From: Cellvibrio sp. OA-2007
Lineage (GTDB): Bacteria > Pseudomonadota > Gammaproteobacteria > Pseudomonadales > Cellvibrionaceae
NCBI RefSeq assembly: GCF_000953825.1
Contig: NZ_BBUL01000094.1
Coordinates: forward strand, 178,809 to 242,808
Direction of reading: 5' to 3'
Length of the DNA: 64,000 nt
A model generated the notes under the pieces. The model was not told where the DNA came from, made no database searches, and saw only the letters and a program-made list of their open reading frames with translations. Below are positions 36,066 through 44,750 of this stretch, piece after piece (position 1 is the first letter of the stretch; every line of letters begins with the position of its first letter). The position numbers and the translations under genes were made by a program.

Positions 36066-38773
36066 TTGCTTTGCTCCCCTCGCTCCAGCTCAGCCAACCC
36101 CTGCAGAGATAAACCGTAAAGTGTTTGGATGCTTTGCAACTGTTGCTCTGCACGCTCCACATTGCCTTGGCGCGCTTGTGCTTCACAGTCGCGACAGGCA
36201 GATGCCAACTCTAATAGACCCAGATTGGCGGCACTGTTTTTGAAGTTATGTGCTGTTTTGTATAACAGGTCGGCATCGCGCTGGGCGACAGCCAATTCAA
36301 GTTGGGCAAGCAATGGCGGGCTACTGGTGCGGAATAAATCGATAATACGGGGCAATAAACCTTCACGCAGTTCGCGCAGTTGGCGAATAACTTGCTGATC
36401 GATCTCTACTGGCGCACTGACTTGAGGGGGGATTGCGGTTGTTGTATTGCTAACCACCGGAGCAGACGACTCAACCTGCGGATTAGGCTCCGGCAACCAG
36501 CGCGCCAGCAGTTCATGCAGTTGCTCCTGAGAGAAAGGTTTACTGAGGTAATCATCCATACCCTGCGCCAAGCAGTGTTCGCGATCCCCACTGATCGCAT
36601 TGGCAGTCAGCGCAACTATAGGCACTGCGGGCAAGCCCAATTCAGCTTCGCGCTGGCGAATACTGGCAGTTGCCTCAAAACCATCCATAACCGGCATTTG
36701 ACAGTCCATCAACACCACATCAAATTGTTCTACTTGAAGTAAATCAACCGCCTCCTGACCGTTGTTAGCGATTTTCAAACTAACCCCAAGGCGCTGTAAC
36801 ATGGCATTTGCCACCTCTTGGTTGACCGGATTGTCCTCCGCCAGAAGCACCCGTCCCACTAATTTGTTAGCACTTGCAAGCTCACCAGATACAGGTTCAT
36901 GCGCATAATATTTACGGGTTAGATCACCGGCAATTACCTGTGCAATCAGATTATGCAGCTCCGATTGACGCACTGGTTTCAGCAGTAGCGGCGCCCGCTC
37001 GGACACTTCGGGGCGTGCGGCCATGCCAGCAGAGCTAAGTACAATAACGGCCAGATTCTTAAAGCGCGCATCGGCCGCCATCGCATCCAGCAATTGACCG
37101 CCGTCCATTTCAGGCATGCACCAATCAGTCAGCATCAATTCAAACGGAGTGCCATCCTGCGCGTGTTGCTGGAGCAGGCTCAAGGCTTGGGGAGCGGATG
37201 ATGCCATCACTGGCGCCATACCCCAGGATTTCAGCCAGTACTCAAGAATTTCGCGATTGGTTGGATTGTCGTCTACCACCAGAGTGTGCAGCTCGCCAAA
37301 ACCGGTGACCAATTGATAATCGCGCGGATCATTGACCTTTTGCAGCGTCAATTGAAAATGGAAATAGCTCCCCTTACCCGCTTCGCTGTGCAGCTGGATT
37401 TCGCCACCCATCAACTGCGCTAAACGCTGGGAGATGGTCAGCCCCAAACCCGTGCCGCCATATTTGCGCGCCATGGAAGAATCTGCTTGGGTAAAGGATT
37501 GGAACAGGCGAATCTGCTGCTCCGGGCTAATGCCTATACCGCTATCGCGCACCCCAAATTCCAACTGCACCAAACCATCCTGTTCAGCCAACAATTGCAC
37601 ATCGATCTCCACTTCACCGGTTTCGGTGAATTTGATCGCGTTACTCAGCAAGTTGGTAAGAATTTGCCCCAAGCGCGCCGAATCCCCAACCACCGACATA
37701 GGCGGCAAAGGCGTTTTGCACAGTAACTCCAACTGTTTCCCCTGGGCGATAGGCGCGTAGCGCTCGGCAATATCTTCAACCAACAAATTTAATTGGAACG
37801 GGCGATATTCCAGCTCCAACTTGCCTGCTTCGATTTTGGAGAAGTCGAGAATGTCGTTAATGATGAGCAATAAATCTTCACTGGAACGCCGGGCAACGCG
37901 GGCGAAGCGTTTTTGCTTGGCATCTAGCTCGGTGTCCATCAACAGACCCGTCATGCCCATGATACCGTTGAGCGGCGTGCGGATTTCATGGCTCATGACC
38001 GCAAGAAACTCACTCTTGGCTCTGCTGCCGGCCTCTGCTTGTTCCCGTGCAGTTTCCAGCTCGATGGTGCGCGCAAAAACACGCTGCTCCAACAATTCCT
38101 GATTAAGGCGCAGCTCGGTATCCTGCGCCTCGATACGATCTAACATAGCGTTGAAGCGATTCGTTAATTGGCCAACCTCATCACGCACCGCAGGTTCGGG
38201 GGCTCGCTCCTGATAACGCCCCTCGCGGCCAATTTTCTGCGCTAATTCGCTGAGGTTGCCCAAGGGGCGTAAAACGGACGAAATTAACGCCCAGGTCAAT
38301 ATGCCGCAGACCAGCAGTGCCACCAGAGCAATCACCAAAACCCAAATCACCTGCCCGTAAAACTGGCTGCGCAGCGGGGCGAGGGTGACATCTAATTCCA
38401 ACTGGCCGAGATGTTCCCCCTCCCAAAACACTTTGGCGATGATTTGCTCATCGCTGGAAGCAGGTTTCTGTTGCGGTATCTTGTACTGGGCAAGTAACTG
38501 ATCATCCTTAAGCCGCAGGCGCGCAGCCAATACCTTGGACTCTACCCGCAGCGCAGCGAGGGTTTGTTGCGCCGCGTTGGGGTCGATAAACATGCTCGGC
38601 GCAGCTAAATTAAGCGCCGTGGCCTCCGCCAGAATTTGCAGTTGGTTTTTTACCTGATGGGTAATGTAGTTGTACTGCTGCCAAGTACTCGCCAGCGCAG
38701 CACCCAATACTGCGATGCTGGTTAATAGCATCGCCAGTAAACTAATCTTGCGCGCAAGAGATGCTTTTTTCAT
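36062..38773 (-). CDS. Hybrid sensor histidine kinase (BarA-like, with two REC domains and Hpt)
   Basis: 903 residues. Membrane segments at about 11-31 and 142-165 flank a periplasmic sensor region; HAMP about 165-220; HisKA with H262 in LAVMSHEIRTPLNGIMG; HATPase_c (LSNAIKFTETG, GSGIGI-like DSGIGISPEQ, GTGLGLTISQ); REC 1 with LMLTDWCMPEMDG; REC 2 with VVLMDCQMPVMDG; C-terminal Hpt with AHNFKNSAANLG. A complete His-Asp-His-Asp phosphorelay in one chain. One base separates it from the YfiR-like gene upstream, so its input is probably the periplasmic YfiR-like protein or the receptor. Confidence 0.96.
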   Translation of the reverse strand: MKKASLARKISLLAMLLTSIAVLGAALASTWQQYNYITHQVKNQLQILAEATALNLAAPSMFIDPNAAQQTLAALRVESKVLAARLRLKDDQLLAQYKIPQQKPASSDEQIIAKVFWEGEHLGQLELDVTLAPLRSQFYGQVIWVLVIALVALLVCGILTWALISSVLRPLGNLSELAQKIGREGRYQERAPEPAVRDEVGQLTNRFNAMLDRIEAQDTELRLNQELLEQRVFARTIELETAREQAEAGSRAKSEFLAVMSHEIRTPLNGIMGMTGLLMDTELDAKQKRFARVARRSSEDLLLIINDILDFSKIEAGKLELEYRPFQLNLLVEDIAERYAPIAQGKQLELLCKTPLPPMSVVGDSARLGQILTNLLSNAIKFTETGEVEIDVQLLAEQDGLVQLEFGVRDSGIGISPEQQIRLFQSFTQADSSMARKYGGTGLGLTISQRLAQLMGGEIQLHSEAGKGSYFHFQLTLQKVNDPRDYQLVTGFGELHTLVVDDNPTNREILEYWLKSWGMAPVMASSAPQALSLLQQHAQDGTPFELMLTDWCMPEMDGGQLLDAMAADARFKNLAVIVLSSAGMAARPEVSERAPLLLKPVRQSELHNLIAQVIAGDLTRKYYAHEPVSGELASANKLVGRVLLAEDNPVNQEVANAMLQRLGVSLKIANNGQEAVDLLQVEQFDVVLMDCQMPVMDGFEATASIRQREAELGLPAVPIVALTANAISGDREHCLAQGMDDYLSKPFSQEQLHELLARWLPEPNPQVESSAPVVSNTTTAIPPQVSAPVEIDQQVIRQLRELREGLLPRIIDLFRTSSPPLLAQLELAVAQRDADLLYKTAHNFKNSAANLGLLELASACRDCEAQARQGNVERAEQQLQSIQTLYGLSLQGLAELERGEQSK

Positions 38774-38774
38774 C

Positions 38775-39329
38775 TTAACGCACCCCCTCTTTACGCTTCT
38801 TCGCCAACTTAAGCAGTTGACTGCTCACTTTGACTCCCGCGTGCTGAATGGCCTTCTCGTTGATCACAAACTCGATGCGATTATCGGCGGTGCGCTGGAG
38901 TGATATGCCCACCCTTGCATCATTCGCATCTGCCTCATCAACAATCAATAACACACCTGCTGGAAAAGATTCAGGCAATTGAAAATCTGCCCCGGAATAA
39001 GGGACATACAGCAACTGACAAGTGTCGAGCTGCAGTGATACATCGCTGGAGGAATCGATATGAACAACCTGAATACGCCGCTGTTGGTACTGTTTATCAT
39101 CCAGCTGCGCTAATGACTGACGGGTTACATCCTGCGCATTTAGCGCACATAGCCTGAAGTGCTTACTGCCCGACGCAGGCCACTCGATAAATTTGAGGAA
39201 ATTATAAACAAACGCTACTCGTAAACCCGCCTCCGATGCCTGAGCTGACGCGACCAAACAATGCACGCAGAGAAGTATGCCTACCCCCCATTGCAGCATT
39301 AATTTGCCAGCCAACTTCACTTGTCCCAC
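38775..39329 (-). CDS. YfiR-family (DUF4154) periplasmic protein
   Basis: About 184 residues. Signal peptide (GVGILLCVHCLVASAQA) followed by the family motif LRVAFVYNFLKFIEWPA; later CALNAQDV, CQLLYVPYSG and the C-terminal INEKAIQHAGVKVSSQLLKLAK, all typical of DUF4154/YfiR. YfiR proteins are periplasmic, redox-sensitive repressors of membrane signalling proteins. The start is uncertain: GTG at 39329 has GGGGGAGG ten bases upstream and gives a good signal peptide; ATG 39299 is an alternative. First gene of the operon with the hybrid kinase and GGDEF-EAL protein. Confidence 0.9.
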   Translation of the reverse strand: MGQVKLAGKLMLQWGVGILLCVHCLVASAQASEAGLRVAFVYNFLKFIEWPASGSKHFRLCALNAQDVTRQSLAQLDDKQYQQRRIQVVHIDSSSDVSLQLDTCQLLYVPYSGADFQLPESFPAGVLLIVDEADANDARVGISLQRTADNRIEFVINEKAIQHAGVKVSSQLLKLAKKRKEGVR

Positions 39330-39591
39330 AACCAAGCAACCTCCCCCTGATGCACGCCTCATGCGTGTTATCAGCCAAACCAAACCCTTGCGGCTATGGT
39401 CAACAGAACCCAAATAGAGAAACAGAATCGCGCCGTTAATAAATCAGTGCCTTGAGAATAGCCCAGAGTTTAAAACTTAGCGAAAAAGTGTATGAAATCA
39501 TGTGCATGGAAAAAACAGCAGCGCTGAACACGCAACCGACCCCAAGTGATATCATGCCCTCCCTCGTTGACCTAACCTGAATGGCGCTTTT

Positions 39592-40446
39592 ATGTTGTTG
39601 TTTGTCGATAACCTCACCAATGTCGATTTCAGTTTCCTCGATCCGCAGCGCGGCTTGTTGGGGGAAACCTGGCTGGCCAATGTGCAATTGCACGGCGAGT
39701 TAGATGAACAAGGCATGGTGTGCGATTTCGGCACGGTTAAAAAAGTCATGCGCCACTGGCTGGATACTGAATTAGATCACCGCTTGGCGGTGCCGGTGCA
39801 CTCACCCAATATCCGCATTGAAGAAGAGGGTGAGTTCCTGCACATCAACTGGCAATTTGGCAGCGAGGGCGAATTTCTCAGCACCCGCTCCCCGCGCGAT
39901 GCCATCGCCCTGGTCGATGCCGAAGTGCTCACCCCAGAGAGCATTGCCGCTTGGTGTATCACCCAGCTCAAACAACAATTTCCCATGAGCGTAGCGCGTC
40001 TGGAGTTGACCTTCACGCTGGAGGCAATGGACGGTGCCGCCTACTACCACTACAGCCACGGTTTGAAAAAACACTTGGGCAATTGCCAACGTATCGCCCA
40101 CGGTCACCGCTCGCGTATTGATATCTGGGCCAACGGTCAAAAATCGCCCGCACTGGAACAACATTGGGCTGATGCTTGGAAGGATATCTACTTGGGCACA
40201 CGGGAAGATTTAACTGGCCAACCAGAACATGGTGGCGTGAGCTATTACCAATTTAATTACGAGGCGGAACAGGGGCCGTTTGCGATCACCCTGCCGCAGC
40301 GCTGCTGCTATTTAATCGATACCGAGACCACGGTCGAATTTATCGCCCATCATATAGCGCAAACAACCAAACAGGATCACCCTGATGCTGTTATTCGCGT
40401 GAAAGCCTACGAAGGCATTAACAAAGGCGCGATTGCCGAAGCTTGA
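39592..40446 (+). CDS. Double-domain 6-carboxytetrahydropterin/6-pyruvoyl-tetrahydropterin synthase-like protein
   Basis: 284 residues, about twice a QueD monomer. The first half holds the family signature ELDEQGMVCDFGTVKKVM and LDHRL, but lacks the zinc-binding His set. The second half holds the zinc site (H in YYHYSHGLKKH, then C and HGH in NCQRIAHGHRS). This looks like a fused or internally duplicated PTPS fold with only one zinc site. COG0720 members make 6-carboxytetrahydropterin for queuosine synthesis or related pterins; the activity of this long form is unknown. No queuosine gene lies nearby. Single gene between two opposite-strand genes. Confidence 0.85.
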   Translation: MLLFVDNLTNVDFSFLDPQRGLLGETWLANVQLHGELDEQGMVCDFGTVKKVMRHWLDTELDHRLAVPVHSPNIRIEEEGEFLHINWQFGSEGEFLSTRSPRDAIALVDAEVLTPESIAAWCITQLKQQFPMSVARLELTFTLEAMDGAAYYHYSHGLKKHLGNCQRIAHGHRSRIDIWANGQKSPALEQHWADAWKDIYLGTREDLTGQPEHGGVSYYQFNYEAEQGPFAITLPQRCCYLIDTETTVEFIAHHIAQTTKQDHPDAVIRVKAYEGINKGAIAEA

Positions 40447-40462
40447 TAAACCCTTCAACGCA

Positions 40463-40543
40463 GTCATCCCCGCTAGCGGGGATCCATAAAACTTAGCATC
40501 ACATAAAATAAAAAGCTGGACTCCCGCACGCGGGAGTGACGAT
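40463..40543. repeat. REP-like palindrome pair
   Basis: Two GC-rich palindromes in opposite orientation: ATCCCCGC-TA-GCGGGGAT (40466-40483) within GTCAT...CCA, and ACTCCCGC-AC-GCGGGAGT (40520-40537) within TGG...GACGATGA. Same family as the elements at 50928-51045. Lies between two convergent genes and could act as a transcript 3' end. Confidence 0.85.
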
Positions 40544-40555
40544 GAATTGCTTGTT

Positions 40556-40924
40556 TTAGATTTTGAGCAGCATCACAAACGGAATGAGCGTTAAGCCCAC
40601 AACAAATATAATCGCCAGTGCCGACGCAATAAACCGAATCGGCCGCGCACAAAAGAGTTGCCAAACACTGGGCACCTGCCCCGCTTCCACCAACTGCGCA
40701 TAATTTTGTTGCTGGCGAATAACACGCTCTGTTTGATACTCCTTAATCAGTTCGCGCGCCCGCTCTTCTTGCGTACCATCCGCCAGCCAAATTGCATCCA
40801 AACCCACGCGAAAAAATCCGGCATCGGTTTCGTAAAATTGAATGTGATGTTCGTGCAGTAGCGCGCGAATCTCAGCAGCTTCGTCATCGGGTACTTGCGC
40901 GAGTTTGAATAATAATCTGGCCAT
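40556..40924 (-). CDS. Small membrane protein of the DUF6164 type
   Basis: 122 residues; start at ATG 40924 (MARLLFKLAQVPDDEAAEIR) rather than a longer frame. The N-terminal half is soluble (ALLHEHHIQFYETDAGFFRVGLD...AIWL) and the C-terminus has one transmembrane helix (FIASALAIIFVVGLTLIPFVML). The pattern resembles the uncharacterised DUF6164 family common in gammaproteobacteria. No function known. Monocistronic on the minus strand, divergent from the lipid transporter operon. Confidence 0.85.
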   Translation of the reverse strand: MARLLFKLAQVPDDEAAEIRALLHEHHIQFYETDAGFFRVGLDAIWLADGTQEERARELIKEYQTERVIRQQQNYAQLVEAGQVPSVWQLFCARPIRFIASALAIIFVVGLTLIPFVMLLKI

Positions 40925-41087
40925 AATGTCCGGTAATCTTGTTGAAAACAGTGTTAAGCGCGCAGGATAACAGTGTTGGGCACCGCAAGCAGCGGAGAAT
41001 TGCTCTGCATAGAGGCACCGCATGCTGCGCCCTAAACTTGCCGATTTGTATTATGCTGCCCCCTATAGTTTGCTTGAAAAATAAAGG

Positions 41088-42218
41088 ATGGATGTTTTGC
41101 ATTTTCGCATCGAAGCCGTTGATAACACGGAACCTCAACCCGCAGCCGCAAAACTCCGGCTCAGTGGCGACTGGCAATTGGGCGATAGCCCCGACGGCGA
41201 AAGCCTCTGCGCCGCCGTACCTGAAAACTGCAAAACACTCGTTGTGGACACAGATGAACTCGGCGAATGGGACTCCAGCCTAGCCAGTGCATTGCTGCAA
41301 TTGACCCACTGGTGCGAACAACAGCATATCGAACTCGACACCCAACAACTGCCCGACACATTGCAACAATTGCTCGGGCTCGCCACCGCCATTCCCGCTT
41401 ATCAACCCAGTAGCAGTAACGCGCGCGAACATTTTTTAATTCGTGTGTATAAAACCGCGAACAGCCAATGGCAAGGGCTGGCACGCACGCTTATTTTTAT
41501 CGGCGATGCCAGCTTCGCACTGGGCAAATGGCTGCGCGGCGATGCCAAAACCCGCACCCAAGATATTTTATTTTTTATCGACCAAGTCGGCCCACGCGCC
41601 CTCGCAATTGTCACCTTGATTGCACTGCTAGTCGGCATGATTCTCGCGTATTTAGGCTCAGTGCAATTGCGCCAACTGGGCGCGCAAGTGTATGTGGCTG
41701 ATTTGGTGGCGCTGGGCATGGTGCGCGAGATGGGCGCGCTGATGACCGCCGTCATTATGGCGGGCCGCACCGGCGCCGCTTACGCCGCACAATTAGGCAC
41801 CATGCAAGTTAATGAAGAAATTGACGCACTCAAAACTATGGGGGTGTCTACCATGGAATTTTTGGTGCTGCCGCGTTTGTTGGCACTGGTATTTATTATG
41901 CCGCTGCTATGCGTTTACGCCGACGTAGTCGGCATGTTGGGCGGCGCGTTGGTCGCCACCGGAATGGATGTGAACTTCAGCCAATATATTTTGCAAACCC
42001 AAGGCGCGGTGGATTGGGCAGACATAGCCACAGGCCTTATCAAAAGTGTGTTCTTTGGAATTTTGATTGCGGTTGCCGGTTGCCAAGCGGGCATAGACTG
42101 CGGCCGCAATTCCGATGCGGTGGGCATGGCCGCCACTAACGCCGTGGTGCGCGCCATTGTCTATTTAGTCGTAGCCGATGCCGCCTTCAATATTCTTTAC
42201 GACAAGCTGGGAATTTAA
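41088..42218 (+). CDS. STAS-MlaE family ABC transporter permease
   Basis: 376 residues. N-terminal STAS-like domain (about 20-105, LVVDTDELGEWDSSLASALLQL) fused to an MlaE/YrbE permease with five or six membrane segments (LAIVTLIALLVGMILAYLG, MGALMTAVIMAGRTGAAYAA, LVLPRLLALVFIMPLLCVYA). The motif AAQLGTMQVNEEIDALKTMG is characteristic of MlaE. The transporter moves phospholipids or other lipids between inner and outer membrane. First gene of a four-gene unit with ATPase, MCE protein and lipoprotein. Confidence 0.95.
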   Translation: MDVLHFRIEAVDNTEPQPAAAKLRLSGDWQLGDSPDGESLCAAVPENCKTLVVDTDELGEWDSSLASALLQLTHWCEQQHIELDTQQLPDTLQQLLGLATAIPAYQPSSSNAREHFLIRVYKTANSQWQGLARTLIFIGDASFALGKWLRGDAKTRTQDILFFIDQVGPRALAIVTLIALLVGMILAYLGSVQLRQLGAQVYVADLVALGMVREMGALMTAVIMAGRTGAAYAAQLGTMQVNEEIDALKTMGVSTMEFLVLPRLLALVFIMPLLCVYADVVGMLGGALVATGMDVNFSQYILQTQGAVDWADIATGLIKSVFFGILIAVAGCQAGIDCGRNSDAVGMAATNAVVRAIVYLVVADAAFNILYDKLGI

Positions 42219-42220
42219 CG

Positions 42221-42988
42221 ATGAGTACTACGCCCTTTATTAGCGTACGCGACCTCAGCATTGGCTACGGCGATCGCGTAGTACAACAGGGTTTGAATTT
42301 TGATATTCATAAAAATGATATTTTTTTTGTGATTGGCGGCAGCGGCTGCGGCAAAACCACACTGCTGAAACATATGATTGGTTTGATCGCGCCGAGCAAA
42401 GGTGAAATTCTTTACGAAGGCGTCAACTACTATGACTCAGACGATGAAACCCAATTAACGCTGTTACAAAACTGGGGCATCACTTATCAGTCTGGCGCGC
42501 TGTTTTCCAGCATGACCCTCGCCGAAAATGTCGCCCTGCCCTTACAGTTGTATACCGATTTATCGGAAAAACAAATCGCCGAAACTGTCGCCTACAAATT
42601 AGCCTTAGTCGGCTTGGCTGGATACGAAACCTTTTATCCCGCTGAAGTCAGTGGCGGCATGCATAAACGCGCTGGCCTTGCCCGCGCCATTGCACTCGAC
42701 CCGGAATTGTTATTTTTTGATGAGCCCTCCGCCGGGCTAGACCCCATCAGCTCCCTGCGGCTCGACCAATTAATTGTGCAGATCTGTAAAGCCTTGGACT
42801 CCACGGTCATCATCGTCTCCCATGAGCTGCCCAGTATTTTATCCATTGGCACCAATTGTGTATTTCTCGATGCACAAGCAAAAACCATGTTGGATGCGGG
42901 CGACCCAAAACACTTGTTACACCACAGCCCACAAGAAAAAGTGCGGCAGTTTTTAAGCCGCGCCGGAACCGCGGAAACGGAGCGATAA
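42221..42988 (+). CDS. MlaF-like ABC transporter ATP-binding protein
   Basis: 255 residues. Walker A GGSGCGKTTLLK, Q-loop TYQSGALFSSM, signature VSGGMHKRAGLARA, Walker B LLFFDEPSAGLDP, H-loop VSHE. Energises the MlaE-type permease encoded 2 bases upstream; its TAA stop overlaps the ATG of the MCE gene (TAATG). Closest to the Ttg2A/MlaF group by the QSGALF and SGGM motifs. Confidence 0.95.
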   Translation: MSTTPFISVRDLSIGYGDRVVQQGLNFDIHKNDIFFVIGGSGCGKTTLLKHMIGLIAPSKGEILYEGVNYYDSDDETQLTLLQNWGITYQSGALFSSMTLAENVALPLQLYTDLSEKQIAETVAYKLALVGLAGYETFYPAEVSGGMHKRAGLARAIALDPELLFFDEPSAGLDPISSLRLDQLIVQICKALDSTVIIVSHELPSILSIGTNCVFLDAQAKTMLDAGDPKHLLHHSPQEKVRQFLSRAGTAETER

Positions 42989-43992
42989 TGAATAAAAACC
43001 TGAAATCCAAAAAAAGTAAAAACAACAAAGCCCTGGCGATAGGTGCGTTTATTGTCGGCGCTTTAACATTGATATTTTTTGCGCTGATATTTTTTTCTGG
43101 CGGCAATATGTTTGCGCAAAAAGAGCGTGTCATCATGTATTTTGAGGGATCAGTACAAGGGCTGCAAATTGGCGCACCCATCAAATTAAAAGGCGTGATT
43201 ATTGGCGAGATAACCGACATTCAAATCAACTTTGACAATAACGAGCAAACCACCAACAAGGGCAATGTACTCACTGCCGTGACTGGTGAACTGGCGTTAA
43301 AACATATCAGCCGCAAAGGTACAGAAGTAAAACGCGAGTTTTTTGAAGAGGCGATTAACAAAGGCCTGCGCGCGCAATTAAATTTCCAAAGTTTTCTTAC
43401 CGGCCTGCTGTATGTGGAGTTGGATTTTTTTCCCGGCACATCAACCCTGTTATACGGCGCCAAAGATGATTCACTGGAACTGCCCACCGTGGGCACCGGG
43501 TTTGAAGAAATCACCAAAAACTTACAAGAACTGAACCTTAAAGGTATAGCCAAAAACCTTGAAAAACTAACTTCGCGGTTAGCAGCAGTCGCAGCAAGCG
43601 GCGCGATAGAAGACACCTTAAGCAGTGTTCAAACCGCTGCCGATACCTTTTCACAAGCGGGGCAAGATGTGAGCAGGCTCAGCAAAAATCTGGACAAAAC
43701 CAACAGCGAACTGCGCCAGCTGCTTGCCAATCTCAATCAACAAACACCGGCAGTCGCCGGTGAATTAAAAGCCACTATGGTGCGAGTACAAAAAAGTTTG
43801 GATGAGTTGGATAAAGCAACTAATAGCATCCACCATAGTTTTTCAGAAGACTCGCCACTGCTCTATCAACTCAACGAAACCCTGGTTGATATAAGCCAAT
43901 CCGCACAAGCCTTTCGCTCGCTCAGTGAAACACTCGATCAACAGCCCGAAGCGCTATTGCGCGGCAAACAGCTAACCGATAAGGACGAATAA
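42988..43992 (+). CDS. MlaD/MCE-domain protein
   Basis: 334 residues; start at ATG 42988, which overlaps the ATPase stop. N-terminal basic stretch, one membrane helix (ALAIGAFIVGALTLIFFALIFF), then one MCE domain (about 40-120, VQGLQIGAPIKLKGVIIGEI) and a long C-terminal helical region that probably forms a coiled tube. Periplasmic lipid-binding subunit of the transporter. Only one MCE domain, so MlaD-like rather than the multi-MCE PqiB/YebT. Confidence 0.94.
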   Translation: MNKNLKSKKSKNNKALAIGAFIVGALTLIFFALIFFSGGNMFAQKERVIMYFEGSVQGLQIGAPIKLKGVIIGEITDIQINFDNNEQTTNKGNVLTAVTGELALKHISRKGTEVKREFFEEAINKGLRAQLNFQSFLTGLLYVELDFFPGTSTLLYGAKDDSLELPTVGTGFEEITKNLQELNLKGIAKNLEKLTSRLAAVAASGAIEDTLSSVQTAADTFSQAGQDVSRLSKNLDKTNSELRQLLANLNQQTPAVAGELKATMVRVQKSLDELDKATNSIHHSFSEDSPLLYQLNETLVDISQSAQAFRSLSETLDQQPEALLRGKQLTDKDE

Positions 43993-43993
43993 T

Positions 43994-44578
43994 ATGATAC
44001 GCACATTCATTCTCACCATTATCACCACGAGCCTGCTGTTGGGCTGCCAGCACTCACCGCGCAAACAGTTTTATCTATTGAGCGCAACAAACAGCAACAC
44101 ACAAGCAACGGCGATAACACACTCAGTTGGATTGGGGCCGATTGTGGTTGCGGATTATTTACAGCGTTCACAACTGCAGGTGAATAACAGCGAAAACAGT
44201 TTGCAACTGACCGAAAACGCCTATTGGGGTGAACCCTTACAAAAAGGCATCATCCGCGTGTTGGCGATCAACCTGATGAACCAAGACCCAAGCCGCGCCA
44301 TCGAAATGTTTCCCTGGCGTCAGGATAGCGCGCCCAAATTTAGCATTCGTTTACACATCCACGAACTACAAGTCATCAACGGCAAAGCCGTCATTAACGC
44401 CAGTTGGAAACTTATCGATAACAGCGCAAAAAAAACGGTGAGCCAACATCATTACGTTAACACGCATGATTGCAACGGTTCGCCCAGCGATATAGCACAG
44501 GCTTATAGCGCGCTTTTAGTCACCTTGGCGGATGCAATCAATAATGCGCTACAACAGCATTCTCAGTTGCCCATGTGA
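43994..44578 (+). CDS. PqiC/YmbA-type ABC transport auxiliary lipoprotein
   Basis: 194 residues. Lipoprotein signal with lipobox LLLGC (Cys18), then KQFYLLSA, typical of PqiC (DUF330/ABC_trans_aux), VGLGPIVVADYLQRSQL and NAYWGEPLQKGIIRVLA. In the Pqi system PqiC is an outer-membrane lipoprotein that docks the MCE tunnel. Here it takes the place of MlaA/MlaC, which are not encoded next to this operon. Two bases after the MCE gene. Confidence 0.93.
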   Translation: MIRTFILTIITTSLLLGCQHSPRKQFYLLSATNSNTQATAITHSVGLGPIVVADYLQRSQLQVNNSENSLQLTENAYWGEPLQKGIIRVLAINLMNQDPSRAIEMFPWRQDSAPKFSIRLHIHELQVINGKAVINASWKLIDNSAKKTVSQHHYVNTHDCNGSPSDIAQAYSALLVTLADAINNALQQHSQLPM

Positions 44579-44750
44579 ATTCACCTCCAGAAAACACCGC
44601 TGCTTGCACTAGATCACTTACCCACACAATCAGCGCCCAGCAGCGCTTTACAATTCCTCACCTCAGCGCGCCATGGGGATTGGTATAGTGCGCGCGTTTT
44701 ATCTGACTAACCCCCTATGCGCCCTTTATTTCCTAGTCTGACGAATTTTT

